Shown: positions 34,173-42,911 of the stretch, piece after piece | Layout: each line of letters starts with the position of its first letter | How positions within the stretch are numbered: position 1 is the stretch's first letter | DNA from: 66-474 sp963771735 | GTDB lineage: Bacteria > Pseudomonadota > Gammaproteobacteria > Xanthomonadales > Rhodanobacteraceae | Assembly: GCA_963771735.1 (NCBI GenBank) | Contig: CAVYUN010000001.1 | Location: 372,001 to 436,000, forward strand | Direction of reading: 5' to 3' | Length of the DNA stretch: 64,000 bases | Notes under the pieces: model-generated | Database searches by the model: none | Told to the model about the DNA's origin: nothing | What the model saw: the letters and a program-made list of their open reading frames with translations, nothing else | Position numbers and translations under genes: made by a program

Positions 34173-35603
34173 TCAGCGATGATGGCGGCTTTTCTTTGCG
34201 CGCCCGGGCCGCTTGCGTGCTTCGGGCTTCTTTTTGGACTCGGACTTCTTGTCCGACGAGGATTGTGCACTCGCACTTGTCCAGATCGATGGATCCAGAG
34301 CCGGGAAGGCCTGCGTACGTCCCGCCTGCTGGTCCGGAGTCTGCGCCGGCGCGTTCGTCACCGGCAGGAACACGCGGTAGATCTGTTCGTCATCGCTGAC
34401 CGTCGGCAACGACACCAACTCGTCGTAGGCAGGCGCGGCGTTCTCGTCGAACTTGTAACCGTGCGTGCCGGCGTAGGCCTCCAGTGCCTTGACCATGAAC
34501 TCCACGCCACTCTCGCCTGTCCAGGTTGCGGCCAGCACCTCGCCTGCCGGCATCATCATCGCCCGCACGTTCGCATCGACGACCAGACGATTCTGCTTGT
34601 CCAGGCTGCCCGGCGCGGGGCCGGCCGATTGCGCGCCAGCCCCCGACGACGAACCCGAGGCAGGCTGACCCGCCGAGGAAGCCGTCGCAGCGCTCGTTGC
34701 CGAAGCCGCGGTCGAAGCCGATGCGGCAAGCGCCTGATCGCCCGTCGGGGGAGGCGGCAACTGGGTCAGGTCGTGGCTCTTGCCGTCCAGGGTCAACGAC
34801 GTGGTATTGATCGGCACGGCCAGCTCGAAGGTGAACGTGGTGTCACCCCATTCGGTGCGGATGGTGGTGGTCGGGCCAGCCGCTTTCACGCCCAGCTTGT
34901 TCATCGCGGCCTCGATTTCCTTCATGGCCGCGGCCTTGGCCGTATCGATGTCGTCTACCGTGCGCGGCGCCTTGGTCGACACCACCAGTACCGGAGTCGC
35001 GTTGGTTTGGTAGAGGCCCGGATTGACCTTGCTGTAGTCGACGTTGGGGATGCCGGCCAGCATGTTCTGCAACGAACTGAGGCCGTACTGGATCACCGTC
35101 GATGGATCGCCGTGGATCCACAGTGAGGAGTAGCGACCAATCAGGTTCCAGCCATAGTCGACGTCATAGGACCATGTAACTGTACTGACACGTTGGCCCT
35201 GCTTCGGAGTGACTTCGATCGTGAAGGTCTTGTTCTTGCCGTGCCAGTCGTTGGTCAGGTCCCACGTAATCGTGCTGTTGTTGCTGATGTCTATGTTGCC
35301 GGACTTGTTGACCAGCTTGCCATTGCCGATCGCGCTGTCACCCTGCCAGCTTATCGTCGCACCGGGGCCGTAGGCGGGGCCGGACAGCGTGAACTTCACG
35401 CCCGGATCCAGAGCCTTCAGTCCCGCTCCCGCGGAATCCTCGAAACGCTGGAAATTGTTGAGGACATCATAGATATGCTGCGGGTTGTGGCTGATCTCGA
35501 TCGATCGATCGATGTGCGCATGGCTGGGCAGGAACAACCCCACGATCACGGCCAAAACAAACACGATGATCAGGGCTACGACGAATTCGAGCACGCGGGT
35601 CAT
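34173..35603 (-). CDS. Membrane-anchored SRPBCC-domain protein with linker and basic tail
   Basis: This 476-residue protein has an N-terminal transmembrane helix (residues 4-25, EFVVALIIVFVLAVIVGLF), a polyketide-cyclase/SRPBCC domain (about residues 30-175, SIEISHNPQHIYDVLNNFQRFE), a second domain of alpha+beta type, an Ala/Ser/Gly-rich linker (about 290-345) and a Lys/Arg-rich tail ending KKSRHHR. SRPBCC domains bind hydrophobic ligands; the ligand is unknown. The ATG at 35603 has GGAG 9 nt upstream and is preferred to ATG 35612. It is monocistronic, with its own terminator. Confidence 0.82.
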   Translation of the reverse strand: MTRVLEFVVALIIVFVLAVIVGLFLPSHAHIDRSIEISHNPQHIYDVLNNFQRFEDSAGAGLKALDPGVKFTLSGPAYGPGATISWQGDSAIGNGKLVNKSGNIDISNNSTITWDLTNDWHGKNKTFTIEVTPKQGQRVSTVTWSYDVDYGWNLIGRYSSLWIHGDPSTVIQYGLSSLQNMLAGIPNVDYSKVNPGLYQTNATPVLVVSTKAPRTVDDIDTAKAAAMKEIEAAMNKLGVKAAGPTTTIRTEWGDTTFTFELAVPINTTSLTLDGKSHDLTQLPPPPTGDQALAASASTAASATSAATASSAGQPASGSSSGAGAQSAGPAPGSLDKQNRLVVDANVRAMMMPAGEVLAATWTGESGVEFMVKALEAYAGTHGYKFDENAAPAYDELVSLPTVSDDEQIYRVFLPVTNAPAQTPDQQAGRTQAFPALDPSIWTSASAQSSSDKKSESKKKPEARKRPGRAKKSRHHR

Positions 35604-35793
35604 GCCAGGCATCTCCGAACGACTGGTTCTCTGGGTCGACGCCAGCGCAGCCCGGACGGTACCGACTGGCGCCACGTCGTCTTGGATTACATGAACCACG
35701 GATGGTAGCGGCTTCGCGGCCTCCGCGCCATGCCCCGCGGGGATGGCAACGGGACCAATGCCGACCAGGGCTTCATGAAGGGCTCGCGGATGC

Positions 35794-36435
35794 CTAGACG
35801 ATCCCCAATTCCAGCGCCTTCAGCACTGCCCGGGTACGGTCGCGCACCCCCAGTTTGGACAGAATGTTGGAAACGTGGTTCTTGACCGTCCCTTCGGCCA
35901 CTTTCAGCGAATTTGCGATTTCCTTGTTGCTGTAACCACCTGACATGAGGCGCAGGATTTCGGTTTCGCGTTCGGTCAGGGGATCGGGCTGGCCGAGACT
36001 GCTGAACTGGTTGTTGATGCGGTTGACGCCGGCCAACAGCCGCTGGGTGACGACGGGCGCGATCAGGGAGCCTCCGCCGGCGACGGTTTTCACCGCGTCC
36101 ACGAGTTGTTCAAGCGAGACGTCCTTCAGCAAGTATCCGCGTGCGCCGGCCTTGAGCCCGGCCAGCACCAGCTGGTCATCGTCGAAGGTGGTCAGGATGA
36201 TCGTGGGCGGCACCTTGCCCCGTGCCGAGAATTCGCTCAGCACGTCGAGGCCGCTCTTGCCGGGCATCCGCATGTCCAGCAGAACGACGTCCGGCTTGAC
36301 TTCGGGAATCTTCTGCAGCGCCTCGGTGCCGTCGCTGCATTCGGCCACCACCTGGATCTCCGGCGACAACTCGAGCAACGAGCGTATGCCCTGGCGCACC
36401 AGCGTCTGGTCGTCAACGAGACACACCGAAATCAT
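35794..36435 (-). CDS. NarL/LuxR-family response regulator
   Basis: This 213-residue regulator has a receiver domain with acidic pocket DD at residues 8-9, phosphoacceptor Asp54 in VLLDMRMPG, conserved Thr and Lys (TTFDDD, LLKDV), and a LuxR-type DNA-binding domain LTERETEILRLMSGGYSNKEIA to the C-terminus. The start ATG at 36435 is preceded by AGGGGA at 6-7 nt. It is encoded 97 bp downstream of a matching sensor kinase on the same strand. The stimulus and target genes are unknown. Confidence 0.95.
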   Translation of the reverse strand: MISVCLVDDQTLVRQGIRSLLELSPEIQVVAECSDGTEALQKIPEVKPDVVLLDMRMPGKSGLDVLSEFSARGKVPPTIILTTFDDDQLVLAGLKAGARGYLLKDVSLEQLVDAVKTVAGGGSLIAPVVTQRLLAGVNRINNQFSSLGQPDPLTERETEILRLMSGGYSNKEIANSLKVAEGTVKNHVSNILSKLGVRDRTRAVLKALELGIV

Positions 36436-36532
36436 CGATTTTCCCCTCTGCATGCAAGCAACCGCAATGATGCCTCACGCCTGACATTGTCATCGATGCA
36501 CACCCCGGACCGGTCAAGCCTCGCCAATGCCA

Positions 36533-37744
36533 TCATGCCGCGTTTTCCATGGGCAACGAAGCTTCCAGCGTGAACCCGTGGTTGCGCTGGGTCTCGACCG
36601 CGAGCTTGCCGCCGACTTCGGCCAGCCGTTCGCGCATGCCATTCAGGCCGTTGCCGGGCCTGAACTCGATTGCACCGCGACCGTCGTCGCGCGCCTTGAG
36701 CAGCAGCTTGCCGCCCTCGCCTTCCTCGAAACGCAGCCACAGGTTGCGCGCATGCGCGTGGCGTACGGCATTGGTGATGATCTCCTGGGTACAGCGCAGC
36801 AAAATCTGCGCACGCCGGGAATCGCCGACCGCGAATCGCGGCGGCAGCTCGAGGTGCACTTCGAGGCCCGGCACGCCCTCGGTAAGGTCGCGCAATGCAT
36901 CGGTCAGCCGGATCCCCTCGTCATCGCGCAATTCACTGACCACCTCGCGCACGTCGCCCAGCAACTGCTTTGCGGTCGTGCGCGCCCGCGTGACGTGGTC
37001 GGAAGCCGCCGAATTCTCCACCAGATGCCCGGCCACCTCGAGATTCAGGCTGAGCGCGGTCAGGTGATGCCCCACCAGGTCGTGCAGTTCACGCGCAATG
37101 CGCATGCGCTCGGAAATCCTGCTGGACTCCGCGAGCAGCGCGCGCGTCGCGCGCAATTCGGAATTCAGGCGACGCTGCTCCTCGCGCGCGCTGGCCTGCT
37201 GGCGGACGACCTCGGAAGCAATGAACACGATGACCGAATTGCCGAAATACAGGCCGGCCTGCAATATCGCACCGCCCAGCGTGAAATGCGGGAACGCCCA
37301 CGAGGTAAACACCGCGATGCATGCAATGTTCTGCAGAACCAGCCAGGCGATGGCGGCTGGCAACGGCAGTAGCCACGGCAACACCATGCCCACCACCATC
37401 AGCAGCAGTGCCCCGACACCGCTTGCACTGAACCAGGAAATCGCCAACGCGGCGCAAGTGAGGACCAGCAACCCCAGCAGCCTCGCGCTCCAATACCGGC
37501 GTGAACCGAGGTTGCGCGTCATCAGCCAGTACACCACGCCGAACACGGCGTAGCTGGCTGCCCACAGCAGGATGTCCGTGTGGTTTTCGGCGTGCAGCAG
37601 GCGCACCGCATGGACGGGATTGCCCGCGTCGGAGACGGTATTCGACATCCAGTCACGCTGGATCAGCGGCACGCCCACGCAGGCGTACGTGATGAACCCC
37701 GCGAACCGCAGCAGGGCGACGTGGCTGATCGAAAAGCGTTGCAC
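36533..37744 (-). CDS. DesK/LiaS-type sensor histidine kinase
   Basis: This 403-residue kinase has about six hydrophobic segments in its first ~190 residues, a short coiled linker (VVRQQASAREEQRRLNSEL), a HisKA_3 dimerisation helix with phosphorylated His221 in ARELHDLVGHHL, and an HATPase domain (RCTQEIITNAVRHAHA, DDGRG and NGLNGMRERL). It has no periplasmic sensing domain, so the membrane part is the sensor, as in envelope-stress kinases. The only start placing the first helix correctly is GTG at 37744, which lacks a clear ribosome site. Partner of the regulator at 35794. Confidence 0.88.
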   Translation of the reverse strand: MQRFSISHVALLRFAGFITYACVGVPLIQRDWMSNTVSDAGNPVHAVRLLHAENHTDILLWAASYAVFGVVYWLMTRNLGSRRYWSARLLGLLVLTCAALAISWFSASGVGALLLMVVGMVLPWLLPLPAAIAWLVLQNIACIAVFTSWAFPHFTLGGAILQAGLYFGNSVIVFIASEVVRQQASAREEQRRLNSELRATRALLAESSRISERMRIARELHDLVGHHLTALSLNLEVAGHLVENSAASDHVTRARTTAKQLLGDVREVVSELRDDEGIRLTDALRDLTEGVPGLEVHLELPPRFAVGDSRRAQILLRCTQEIITNAVRHAHARNLWLRFEEGEGGKLLLKARDDGRGAIEFRPGNGLNGMRERLAEVGGKLAVETQRNHGFTLEASLPMENAA

Positions 37745-37912
37745 GTGCCGATCATAACCCAGCCCGGCGCATCTGGCCGTCCCGGGACCCGTCCGGCGTT
37801 GCGCTGCAAATTCCGGGTCGCGACACGGCCTGATGACATGCGATAATGACATGCTGATGGCGGTCGCTACGTCCTGCCGTATCCGCTGCCGTATCCGAAA
37901 GAAAGCCACCCG

Positions 37913-38527
37913 ATGACGCTGACGCAGAACCCGGCCCTTCGCGACGTGCGCGCGAGCGATCTTGCCGCCGTGATGGGCCTGAACAACACCGCCGGATCCT
38001 CGATCCTGCCGATGGACACGGCGCTGCTGGACCGGCTCTACCGGCATGCCGACTACTTCCGTGTCGCCGAGGTGGACGGCCATCTGGCCGGGTTCCTGAT
38101 CGCATTGCGCGATACGACGCCCCACGACAGTTCCAATTTCCGGTGGTTCCGCGCGCACTGCGACCACTTCGTGTACATCGACCGGGTGGTGATCGGCGAC
38201 ATGCATCGCGGCCACGGCCTCGGCCGCACGTTTTACGCCGACGTGCAGAGCTACGCCGAAGTGCGCTCGCCGAACCTGGCTTGCGAGGTATTCCTCGAAC
38301 CCCGCGACGACATCTCGGTGTTGTTCCACGGTACCTTCGGCTTCCAGGAAACGGGGCAGCAGGTGATGCCGGAGTCCGGGCGCCGCGTCAGCCTGTTGCT
38401 CAAGGAATTTTGCAGCTATCCCTTCGTGCGCGACGCCTACCCCGACGGCCTGCCTGCACTGCCGTGGCTGGCGCAGCGCAGCCCATCGACCGGTGACTCG
38501 CGAGTGCGCGCGGCGGGTCGGGCGTGA
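37913..38527 (+). CDS. GNAT-family N-acetyltransferase coupled to minC
   Basis: This 204-residue protein has GNAT features: VYIDRVVIGDMHRGHGLGRTFYADVQ with the acetyl-CoA loop (about residues 85-104), and NLACEVFLEPRDD. The C-terminal half (ISVLFHGTFGFQETGQQV) follows the usual final strand. It belongs to a group of proteins near the min genes in related bacteria; the substrate is unknown. Its stop overlaps the GTG start of minC (GTGA), so it is translationally coupled to cell-division genes. Confidence 0.85.
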   Translation: MTLTQNPALRDVRASDLAAVMGLNNTAGSSILPMDTALLDRLYRHADYFRVAEVDGHLAGFLIALRDTTPHDSSNFRWFRAHCDHFVYIDRVVIGDMHRGHGLGRTFYADVQSYAEVRSPNLACEVFLEPRDDISVLFHGTFGFQETGQQVMPESGRRVSLLLKEFCSYPFVRDAYPDGLPALPWLAQRSPSTGDSRVRAAGRA

Positions 38528-39291
38528 GCGCAAGTCCGACCGGCGCATCCGCCGAAATCCTCGAAGCCGCCGACCTGCGTTTCGGTCAGGTCGGCATTGC
38601 CAACGTGCGCGTGCGCAGTGCCGAGCCCGATGCCTTGCGCGGCGCCATCGAGCTGCGTGTCCGCCAGGCTCCGGCATTGTTCGAGCGCGCGCCCGTGGTG
38701 GTGGACCTGTCCTCCCTGTCACCGCAACCGGACGACGACAGCGTGCGAGCATTGCTCGAAGCGATGCGTGGCGCCGGGATGCTGCCGGTGGGGCTGGCGT
38801 ACGGCGACAATGCCACCGACGCGCTGGCACGACGGCTGGACCTTCCCCTGATCGCGAAGTTCCGCGCCGCCTACGAGCGTGCCGAACGCCCAGAACCCGC
38901 CGCCGGACGCGCCGATACCACATCGGCATCGACTGCGCCTGATGCAACGGTTCCGACGGAATCCGTCACGACACTGCAACACCACCAGCCGGTGCGCACC
39001 GGCCAGCAGGTATACGCGCAGGGTTCCGATCTTGTGGTCGTCGGCGCGGTCGCCAATGGCGCCGAAGTACTGGCCGACGGCAACATCCATGTCTACGGCG
39101 CGTTGCGCGGACGTGCATTCGCGGGCGCGTCCGGCGACAAGTCCGCACGGATTTTCTGCAGTGAATTCCGCGCGGAAATCGTCTCGATCGCCGGGCACTA
39201 CCGCGTGTTCGAGGAACTGCCCAGGGAATTCGCAGGTCGTGCGGTGCAAATCCTGCTCGACAAGGACCGCCTGCAAATCACCCGCCTCTGA
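38524..39291 (+). CDS. minC: Septum site-determining protein MinC
   Basis: MinC inhibits FtsZ polymerisation away from mid-cell. This 255-residue protein (family 230-260) has the N-terminal FtsZ-antagonising domain (residues 1-110, with VVVDLSSLSP), an Ala/Thr linker (about 118-145), and the C-terminal beta-helix domain that binds MinD (TGQQVYAQGSDLVVVGAVANGAEVLADGNIHVYGALRGRAFAG). The GTG start overlaps the stop of the acetyltransferase gene. First of minC-minD-minE. Confidence 0.95.
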   Translation: MSASPTGASAEILEAADLRFGQVGIANVRVRSAEPDALRGAIELRVRQAPALFERAPVVVDLSSLSPQPDDDSVRALLEAMRGAGMLPVGLAYGDNATDALARRLDLPLIAKFRAAYERAERPEPAAGRADTTSASTAPDATVPTESVTTLQHHQPVRTGQQVYAQGSDLVVVGAVANGAEVLADGNIHVYGALRGRAFAGASGDKSARIFCSEFRAEIVSIAGHYRVFEELPREFAGRAVQILLDKDRLQITRL

Positions 39292-39373
39292 CATCGCGCA
39301 TTCATGCACGACCCGAATAATCGGCACCACGCATCGTCATTCCATCCACATCATCCAAGAACGGAGTTCTCCC

Positions 39374-40186
39374 TTGACCGAAACCATCGTCATCACTTCC
39401 GGCAAGGGCGGCGTCGGCAAGACCACGACGTCCGCCTCGCTCGGCGTCGGGCTTGCGCAGCGCGGCCACAAGACCGCTGTCATCGACTTCGACGTCGGCC
39501 TGCGCAACCTCGACCTCATCATGGGCTGCGAACGCCGCGTGGTGTACGACTTCGTCAACGTGATCCAGAACGAGGCGATGCTCAAGCAGGCGCTGATCCG
39601 CGACAAGCGCCACGACAACCTCTACGTGCTGGCCGCCTCGCAGACCCGCGACAAGGATGCGCTCACGCAGGAAGGCGTCGGCCGCGTGCTGGATGAACTG
39701 AAGCAGGATGGATTCGATTACGTCGTTTGCGACTCGCCGGCCGGCATCGAAAAGGGCGCGCACCTCGCCATGTACTTCGCCGACCGCGCGGTAGTGGTCG
39801 TGAATCCCGAGGTTTCGAGCGTACGCGACTCCGACCGCATCCTCGGCCTGTTGTCGTCCAAGACCCGTCGCGCCGAGCAAGGCGAGGGTCCGGGCCCGCA
39901 GCACCTGCTGCTCACACGTTACAACCCGGTGCGCGTGGAAGCCGGCGAAATGATGAGCGTCGCCGACGTCGAGGAAATCCTCGGCATCCCGGTGCTGGGG
40001 GTGATCCCCGAATCGGAGCAGGTGCTGGCTGCGTCCAATTCCGGCGTGCCGGTGATCCATGACGGCAGTTCCATCGCCGGCCAGGCCTATGCCGACGCGG
40101 TCTCGCGCCTGCTGGGCGAAGACCTGCCGATGCGGTTTCTCGAAGCGCCGAAGAAAGGCTTCTTCAAGCGCATGTTCGGAACCTGA
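39374..40186 (+). CDS. minD: Septum site-determining ATPase MinD
   Basis: This 270-residue protein has the deviant Walker A motif GKGGVGKTT at residues 10-18 with the extra Lys11, the DxD-type IDFDVGLRNLD, and the C-terminal amphipathic membrane-targeting helix (GFFKRMFGT). It recruits MinC to the membrane and oscillates with MinE. Length equals E. coli MinD (270). The start is the TTG at 39374, with ACGGAG 7 nt upstream; no in-frame ATG gives the conserved N-terminus. It is 82 bp after minC and 10 bp before minE. Confidence 0.97.
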   Translation: MTETIVITSGKGGVGKTTTSASLGVGLAQRGHKTAVIDFDVGLRNLDLIMGCERRVVYDFVNVIQNEAMLKQALIRDKRHDNLYVLAASQTRDKDALTQEGVGRVLDELKQDGFDYVVCDSPAGIEKGAHLAMYFADRAVVVVNPEVSSVRDSDRILGLLSSKTRRAEQGEGPGPQHLLLTRYNPVRVEAGEMMSVADVEEILGIPVLGVIPESEQVLAASNSGVPVIHDGSSIAGQAYADAVSRLLGEDLPMRFLEAPKKGFFKRMFGT

Positions 40187-40196
40187 GGAGGACGCG

Positions 40197-40475
40197 ATGA
40201 GTCTGCTCGATTTCCTGCGCCCGCGCACGAAAAACACCGCCAGCATCGCGCGCGAACGCCTGCGCATCATCGTCGCGCAGGAACGCGTGACGCGCGGTGG
40301 CCCGGATTACCTGCCGCTGCTGCGCAACGAATTGCTGGAAGTGATCCGAAAGTACGTGCACGTCGATTCCGACGCGGTCCAGATCAACGTCGAACGCAGC
40401 GACGAGGGCGAAGTGCTGGAACTGTCGGTAACGCTGCCCGAAGCCGGGAAAACCGCGACTGGCACGCATGGCTGA
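40197..40475 (+). CDS. minE: Cell-division topological specificity factor MinE
   Basis: This 92-residue protein (E. coli 88) has the N-terminal membrane/MinD-binding part (SLLDFLRPR, ARERLRIIVAQER) and the C-terminal dimerisation domain (DYLPLLRNELLEVIRKYVHVD). It stimulates MinD ATPase and restricts MinC to the poles. GAGGAGG precedes the ATG at 40197. Its stop codon region overlaps the next gene's start by 8 bp. Confidence 0.96.
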   Translation: MSLLDFLRPRTKNTASIARERLRIIVAQERVTRGGPDYLPLLRNELLEVIRKYVHVDSDAVQINVERSDEGEVLELSVTLPEAGKTATGTHG

Positions 40476-40974
40476 CGGCAGGGCCGGCATGCACGTCCTG
40501 CGCGTTGTCGACATCGGCTTCGACGCACCATCGGCCCTGCTCGCGCGCCACGGTCTGGAGCTGGTGCACGTCGGCGATGGTGCGCCGATTCCCGGCAGCT
40601 ATTGGGGCGAGCCAGAGGCCGGCGTGATCGCATCGACCGTGTACGCCCGCGTCGACACGCCGCTGCATTCGGTACTGCACGAGGCCTGCCACCTGCTGGT
40701 CGCCGACCCGGCACGCCGTACGTCCATCCACACCGACGCCAGCGATTCGCTCGAGGAAGAAGATGCAACATGTTATCTGCAGATCCTTCTGGCGGACGCT
40801 TTGCCCGGCTTCGGCCGCGAGCGGGCGCTCGCCGACATGGATGCGTGGGGCTATTCGTTCCGGCTCGGCTCCGCGCGCGCGTGGTTCGAGCACGACGCCG
40901 AGGATGCGCGCGCGTTCCTGCAGGGGCGCGGGCTGCTGCCCGAACCGCGCCGGATCGAGGCGACGACGCCCTGA
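40468..40974 (+). CDS. Putative HExxH zinc protein overlapping minE
   Basis: This 168-residue protein has an HEACH motif (about residues 71-75) followed about 20 residues later by an acidic LEEEDATC stretch, the spacing used by zincin-like sites in which a downstream Glu is the third ligand. Several buried Cys (EACH, ATCY) accompany it. There is no signal peptide. The start can be 40468 (overlapping minE by 8 bp) or ATG 40489 with AGGG upstream. I do not recognise a named family; catalytic activity is inferred from the motif only. It is the fourth gene in the min operon by overlap. Confidence 0.72.
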   Translation: MADGRAGMHVLRVVDIGFDAPSALLARHGLELVHVGDGAPIPGSYWGEPEAGVIASTVYARVDTPLHSVLHEACHLLVADPARRTSIHTDASDSLEEEDATCYLQILLADALPGFGRERALADMDAWGYSFRLGSARAWFEHDAEDARAFLQGRGLLPEPRRIEATTP

Positions 40975-41003
40975 TCGGCAACCGCGCCATGTCCGACCGT
41001 GGC

Positions 41004-41034
41004 TTGACGGCCACCGAGCCTGACGAGGTACCAT
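41004..41034 (+). promoter_or_regulatory. Candidate promoter for the crcB unit
   Basis: TTGACG (41004-41009) and TACCAT (41029-41034) lie 19 bp apart. Transcription would start near 41041, a few bases before the riboswitch aptamer. The spacing is slightly long, so confidence is moderate. Confidence 0.45.
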
Positions 41035-41047
41035 TCCGCAACACGAT

Positions 41048-41102
41048 GGGAGATGGCATGCCTCCCCGAACCGCCGGAATCACGGCTGATGATGCCTGCA
41101 CC
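41048..41102 (+). promoter_or_regulatory. Fluoride (crcB motif) riboswitch aptamer
   Basis: The sequence has the fluoride aptamer layout: stem GGGAG with CTCCC around the ATGGCAT loop (41048-41066), then CGAACCGCC, then the second arm CGGCTGATGATGCCT (41083-41097), in which ATGCC pairs with GGCAT and CCG with CGG. The invariant GATG...GCTGATG pattern is present. The following ~85 nt contain GC-rich repeats able to sequester the GGGAG ribosome site at 41173-41177. Fluoride binding would switch on crcB. Placement directly before crcB and DUF190 agrees. Confidence 0.9.
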
Positions 41103-41187
41103 ACCGGGTTTCCGGCGCGTCGGCATCTCCGCAAGACCAGCGGCAGGCGCGTGCGATTCCCGGCCACCCGACGGGAGTCGTGATTAC

Positions 41188-41580
41188 ATGCTCATCTATG
41201 CCTTGCTCGCCACCGGTTGCGGCGCCTTCCTTGGCGCGTGCCTGCGCTATCTGTTCGGCGTGTGGTTCAATCCGATCTTCCCGACCGTGCCACTGGGAAC
41301 GCTTGCCGCCAATCTCCTGGGCGGCCTGCTGATGGGCCTGATTCTCGGCGCATTCGCGCGATTCCAGTCACTGTCGCCCGAGACGCGACTGTTCGTCACC
41401 ACCGGAGTGCTGGGCGGACTCACCACATTTTCAACCTTTTCCGGCGAGACGGTCACCCTGTTGCTGCGCGGGCAGTACGGCTGGACCGCGGTGATGATCG
41501 GGCTGCACGTGATCGGCACGCTGGGCATGACGCTGCTCGGCTTCGCCCTGGCGCAAGCCTTGTTGAGGAGTTTCGCATGA
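41188..41580 (+). CDS. crcB: Fluoride channel CrcB (Fluc)
   Basis: This 130-residue protein has four membrane helices and the Fluc signatures GAFLGACLRYLFG near the N-terminus, PLGTLAANLLGG (the conserved pore Asn) and GVLGGLTTFSTFSGE (the Thr/Phe box facing fluoride). It functions as a dual-topology dimer exporting fluoride across the inner membrane. The start is ATG 41188 with GGGAG about 10 nt upstream, downstream of the riboswitch. Its stop overlaps the start of the DUF190 gene (ATGA). Confidence 0.96.
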   Translation: MLIYALLATGCGAFLGACLRYLFGVWFNPIFPTVPLGTLAANLLGGLLMGLILGAFARFQSLSPETRLFVTTGVLGGLTTFSTFSGETVTLLLRGQYGWTAVMIGLHVIGTLGMTLLGFALAQALLRSFA

Positions 41581-41921
41581 ACGATCACGCCACTACCGAA
41601 GGCGTTTACCTGCGTTTTTTCACGCACGAGGACCGCCGTCACGGCGGCATGTTGCTGTACGAATGGTTGCTCAGGGAGGCCAAGAAACTCGGCCTGCCCG
41701 GGGGCACCGCGTTCCGCTCCATTGCCGGCTACGGCCGCCACGGCATTACCCACGAGGCACATTTCCTGGAACTGGCCGGACAGGAAACGGTGCGCGTGGA
41801 TTTCGTGGTGCCGCAGGAAGCGGCCGACAGGATGCTGCAACGCGTTCGGGAAGAAAAAATCGAGATGTTCTATGCAATCCTGCCGGCCATGTTCGGCCAG
41901 CTCGAAGGCGGCAAGAAATAA
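41577..41921 (+). CDS. DUF190 family protein, fluoride-unit partner
   Basis: This 114-residue protein has the DUF190 pattern: YLRFFTHEDRRHGGMLLYEWLLREAKKLGLPGGTAFRSIAG and GRHGITHEAHFLEL, a PII-like alpha/beta fold. DUF190 genes often accompany crcB in fluoride-responsive units; they may regulate or stabilise the channel, but this is not proven. Translation is coupled to crcB by a 4-bp overlap. Confidence 0.92.
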   Translation: MNDHATTEGVYLRFFTHEDRRHGGMLLYEWLLREAKKLGLPGGTAFRSIAGYGRHGITHEAHFLELAGQETVRVDFVVPQEAADRMLQRVREEKIEMFYAILPAMFGQLEGGKK

Positions 41922-41984
41922 CGCCATCGCACGCCCGCCGCAGCCCGCGCCATCCGCCAGTGCGGCTGCCCGCCCAACGACGCC

Positions 41985-42824
41985 TCACCCGGCCTGGAAC
42001 AGATGCACATCCTGCTGCGGGAACGGGATCGATATGCCCTCGGCGTCGAACGCCTTCTTCACCTTTTCCTGCATGTCCCAGTTGAACGGCCACAAGTCGG
42101 ACGACTTCGTCCAGACCCTTACGGTCAGGTCCACCGAGCTTGCGCCAAGTGCGCCGACCACGATCAGCGGGGCGGGCTCGGCCAGGGCCCGTGGATCGTT
42201 CTCGATGAGCCGCTTGCAGACGGCCTTGGCCTTGTCGATGTCGTCGCCATAGCCGATGCCGAAAGTCATGTCGCAGCGACGGGTATCGTAGGCGCTGATG
42301 TTGGTCAGGCTTTCGTTGGACAGCTTGCCGTTGGGAATGATGATGCGACGGTTGTCGAACGTGTCGATGGTGGTATAGAGGATCTGGATCTTGTCCACCT
42401 TGCCGAGATAGCCCTGGGCCTCGATCACGTCGCCGATCTTGAAGGGCTTGAAGAACAGGATCAACGCACCGCCCGCGAAATTGGCGAGACTGCCCTGCAA
42501 GGCCAGTCCGACCGCCAGACCGGCGGCACCGATCACGGCAATGAACGACGTGGTCGCGATGCCCACCATGGATCCCACCGAGATCAACAGCAGGACCTTG
42601 AGGCCGAGGCTGATCAGACCCGACAGGAACGAGTCCAGCGCGGGATCCTTGTCGTGCAGCCGCCTGCCGACCACCGTCACGATGCGCTTGATCAGCCACC
42701 AGCCCACAACCAGGACCACCAGCGCCAGCACGACGCGCGGTATGTAGACCATGGCCAGCCCCATGCCCTGATGCAGGAGTCCCGTCAACTTGCCGCCCAC
42801 GCCGGCACCCGATAGATCGCTCAT
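41985..42824 (-). CDS. Small-conductance mechanosensitive channel (MscS family)
   Basis: This 279-residue protein matches E. coli MscS (286). It has three membrane helices; the pore helix reads GLALQGSLANFAGGALILFF (about residues 93-112), with the Gly/Ala pattern of TM3. The following PFKIGDVIEAQGYLGKV and NRRIIIPNGKLSN are the conserved beta domain. It opens under membrane tension to relieve hypo-osmotic shock. The ATG at 42824 has AGGAG 7 nt upstream. It faces the DUF190 gene convergently. Confidence 0.95.
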   Translation of the reverse strand: MSDLSGAGVGGKLTGLLHQGMGLAMVYIPRVVLALVVLVVGWWLIKRIVTVVGRRLHDKDPALDSFLSGLISLGLKVLLLISVGSMVGIATTSFIAVIGAAGLAVGLALQGSLANFAGGALILFFKPFKIGDVIEAQGYLGKVDKIQILYTTIDTFDNRRIIIPNGKLSNESLTNISAYDTRRCDMTFGIGYGDDIDKAKAVCKRLIENDPRALAEPAPLIVVGALGASSVDLTVRVWTKSSDLWPFNWDMQEKVKKAFDAEGISIPFPQQDVHLFQAG

Positions 42825-42911
42825 GTTGTGGCTCCTAGTTCCGGATAGACGTTCTTGATGACGGATCGGCGTGCACAATGTCAAGACTGGCCACGGAAAC
42901 CGGACCCGCAC

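Noticed and set aside
35733..35742. CCCCGCGGGG palindrome between the response regulator and the SRPBCC gene
   Set aside because: Only 10 bp, no T-tract and not near a promoter; may be chance in GC-rich DNA.
36533..38947. Extension of the sensor kinase frame by about 400 codons upstream
   Set aside because: The upstream part overlaps the acetyltransferase on the other strand, and the natural membrane-segment start is GTG 37744.
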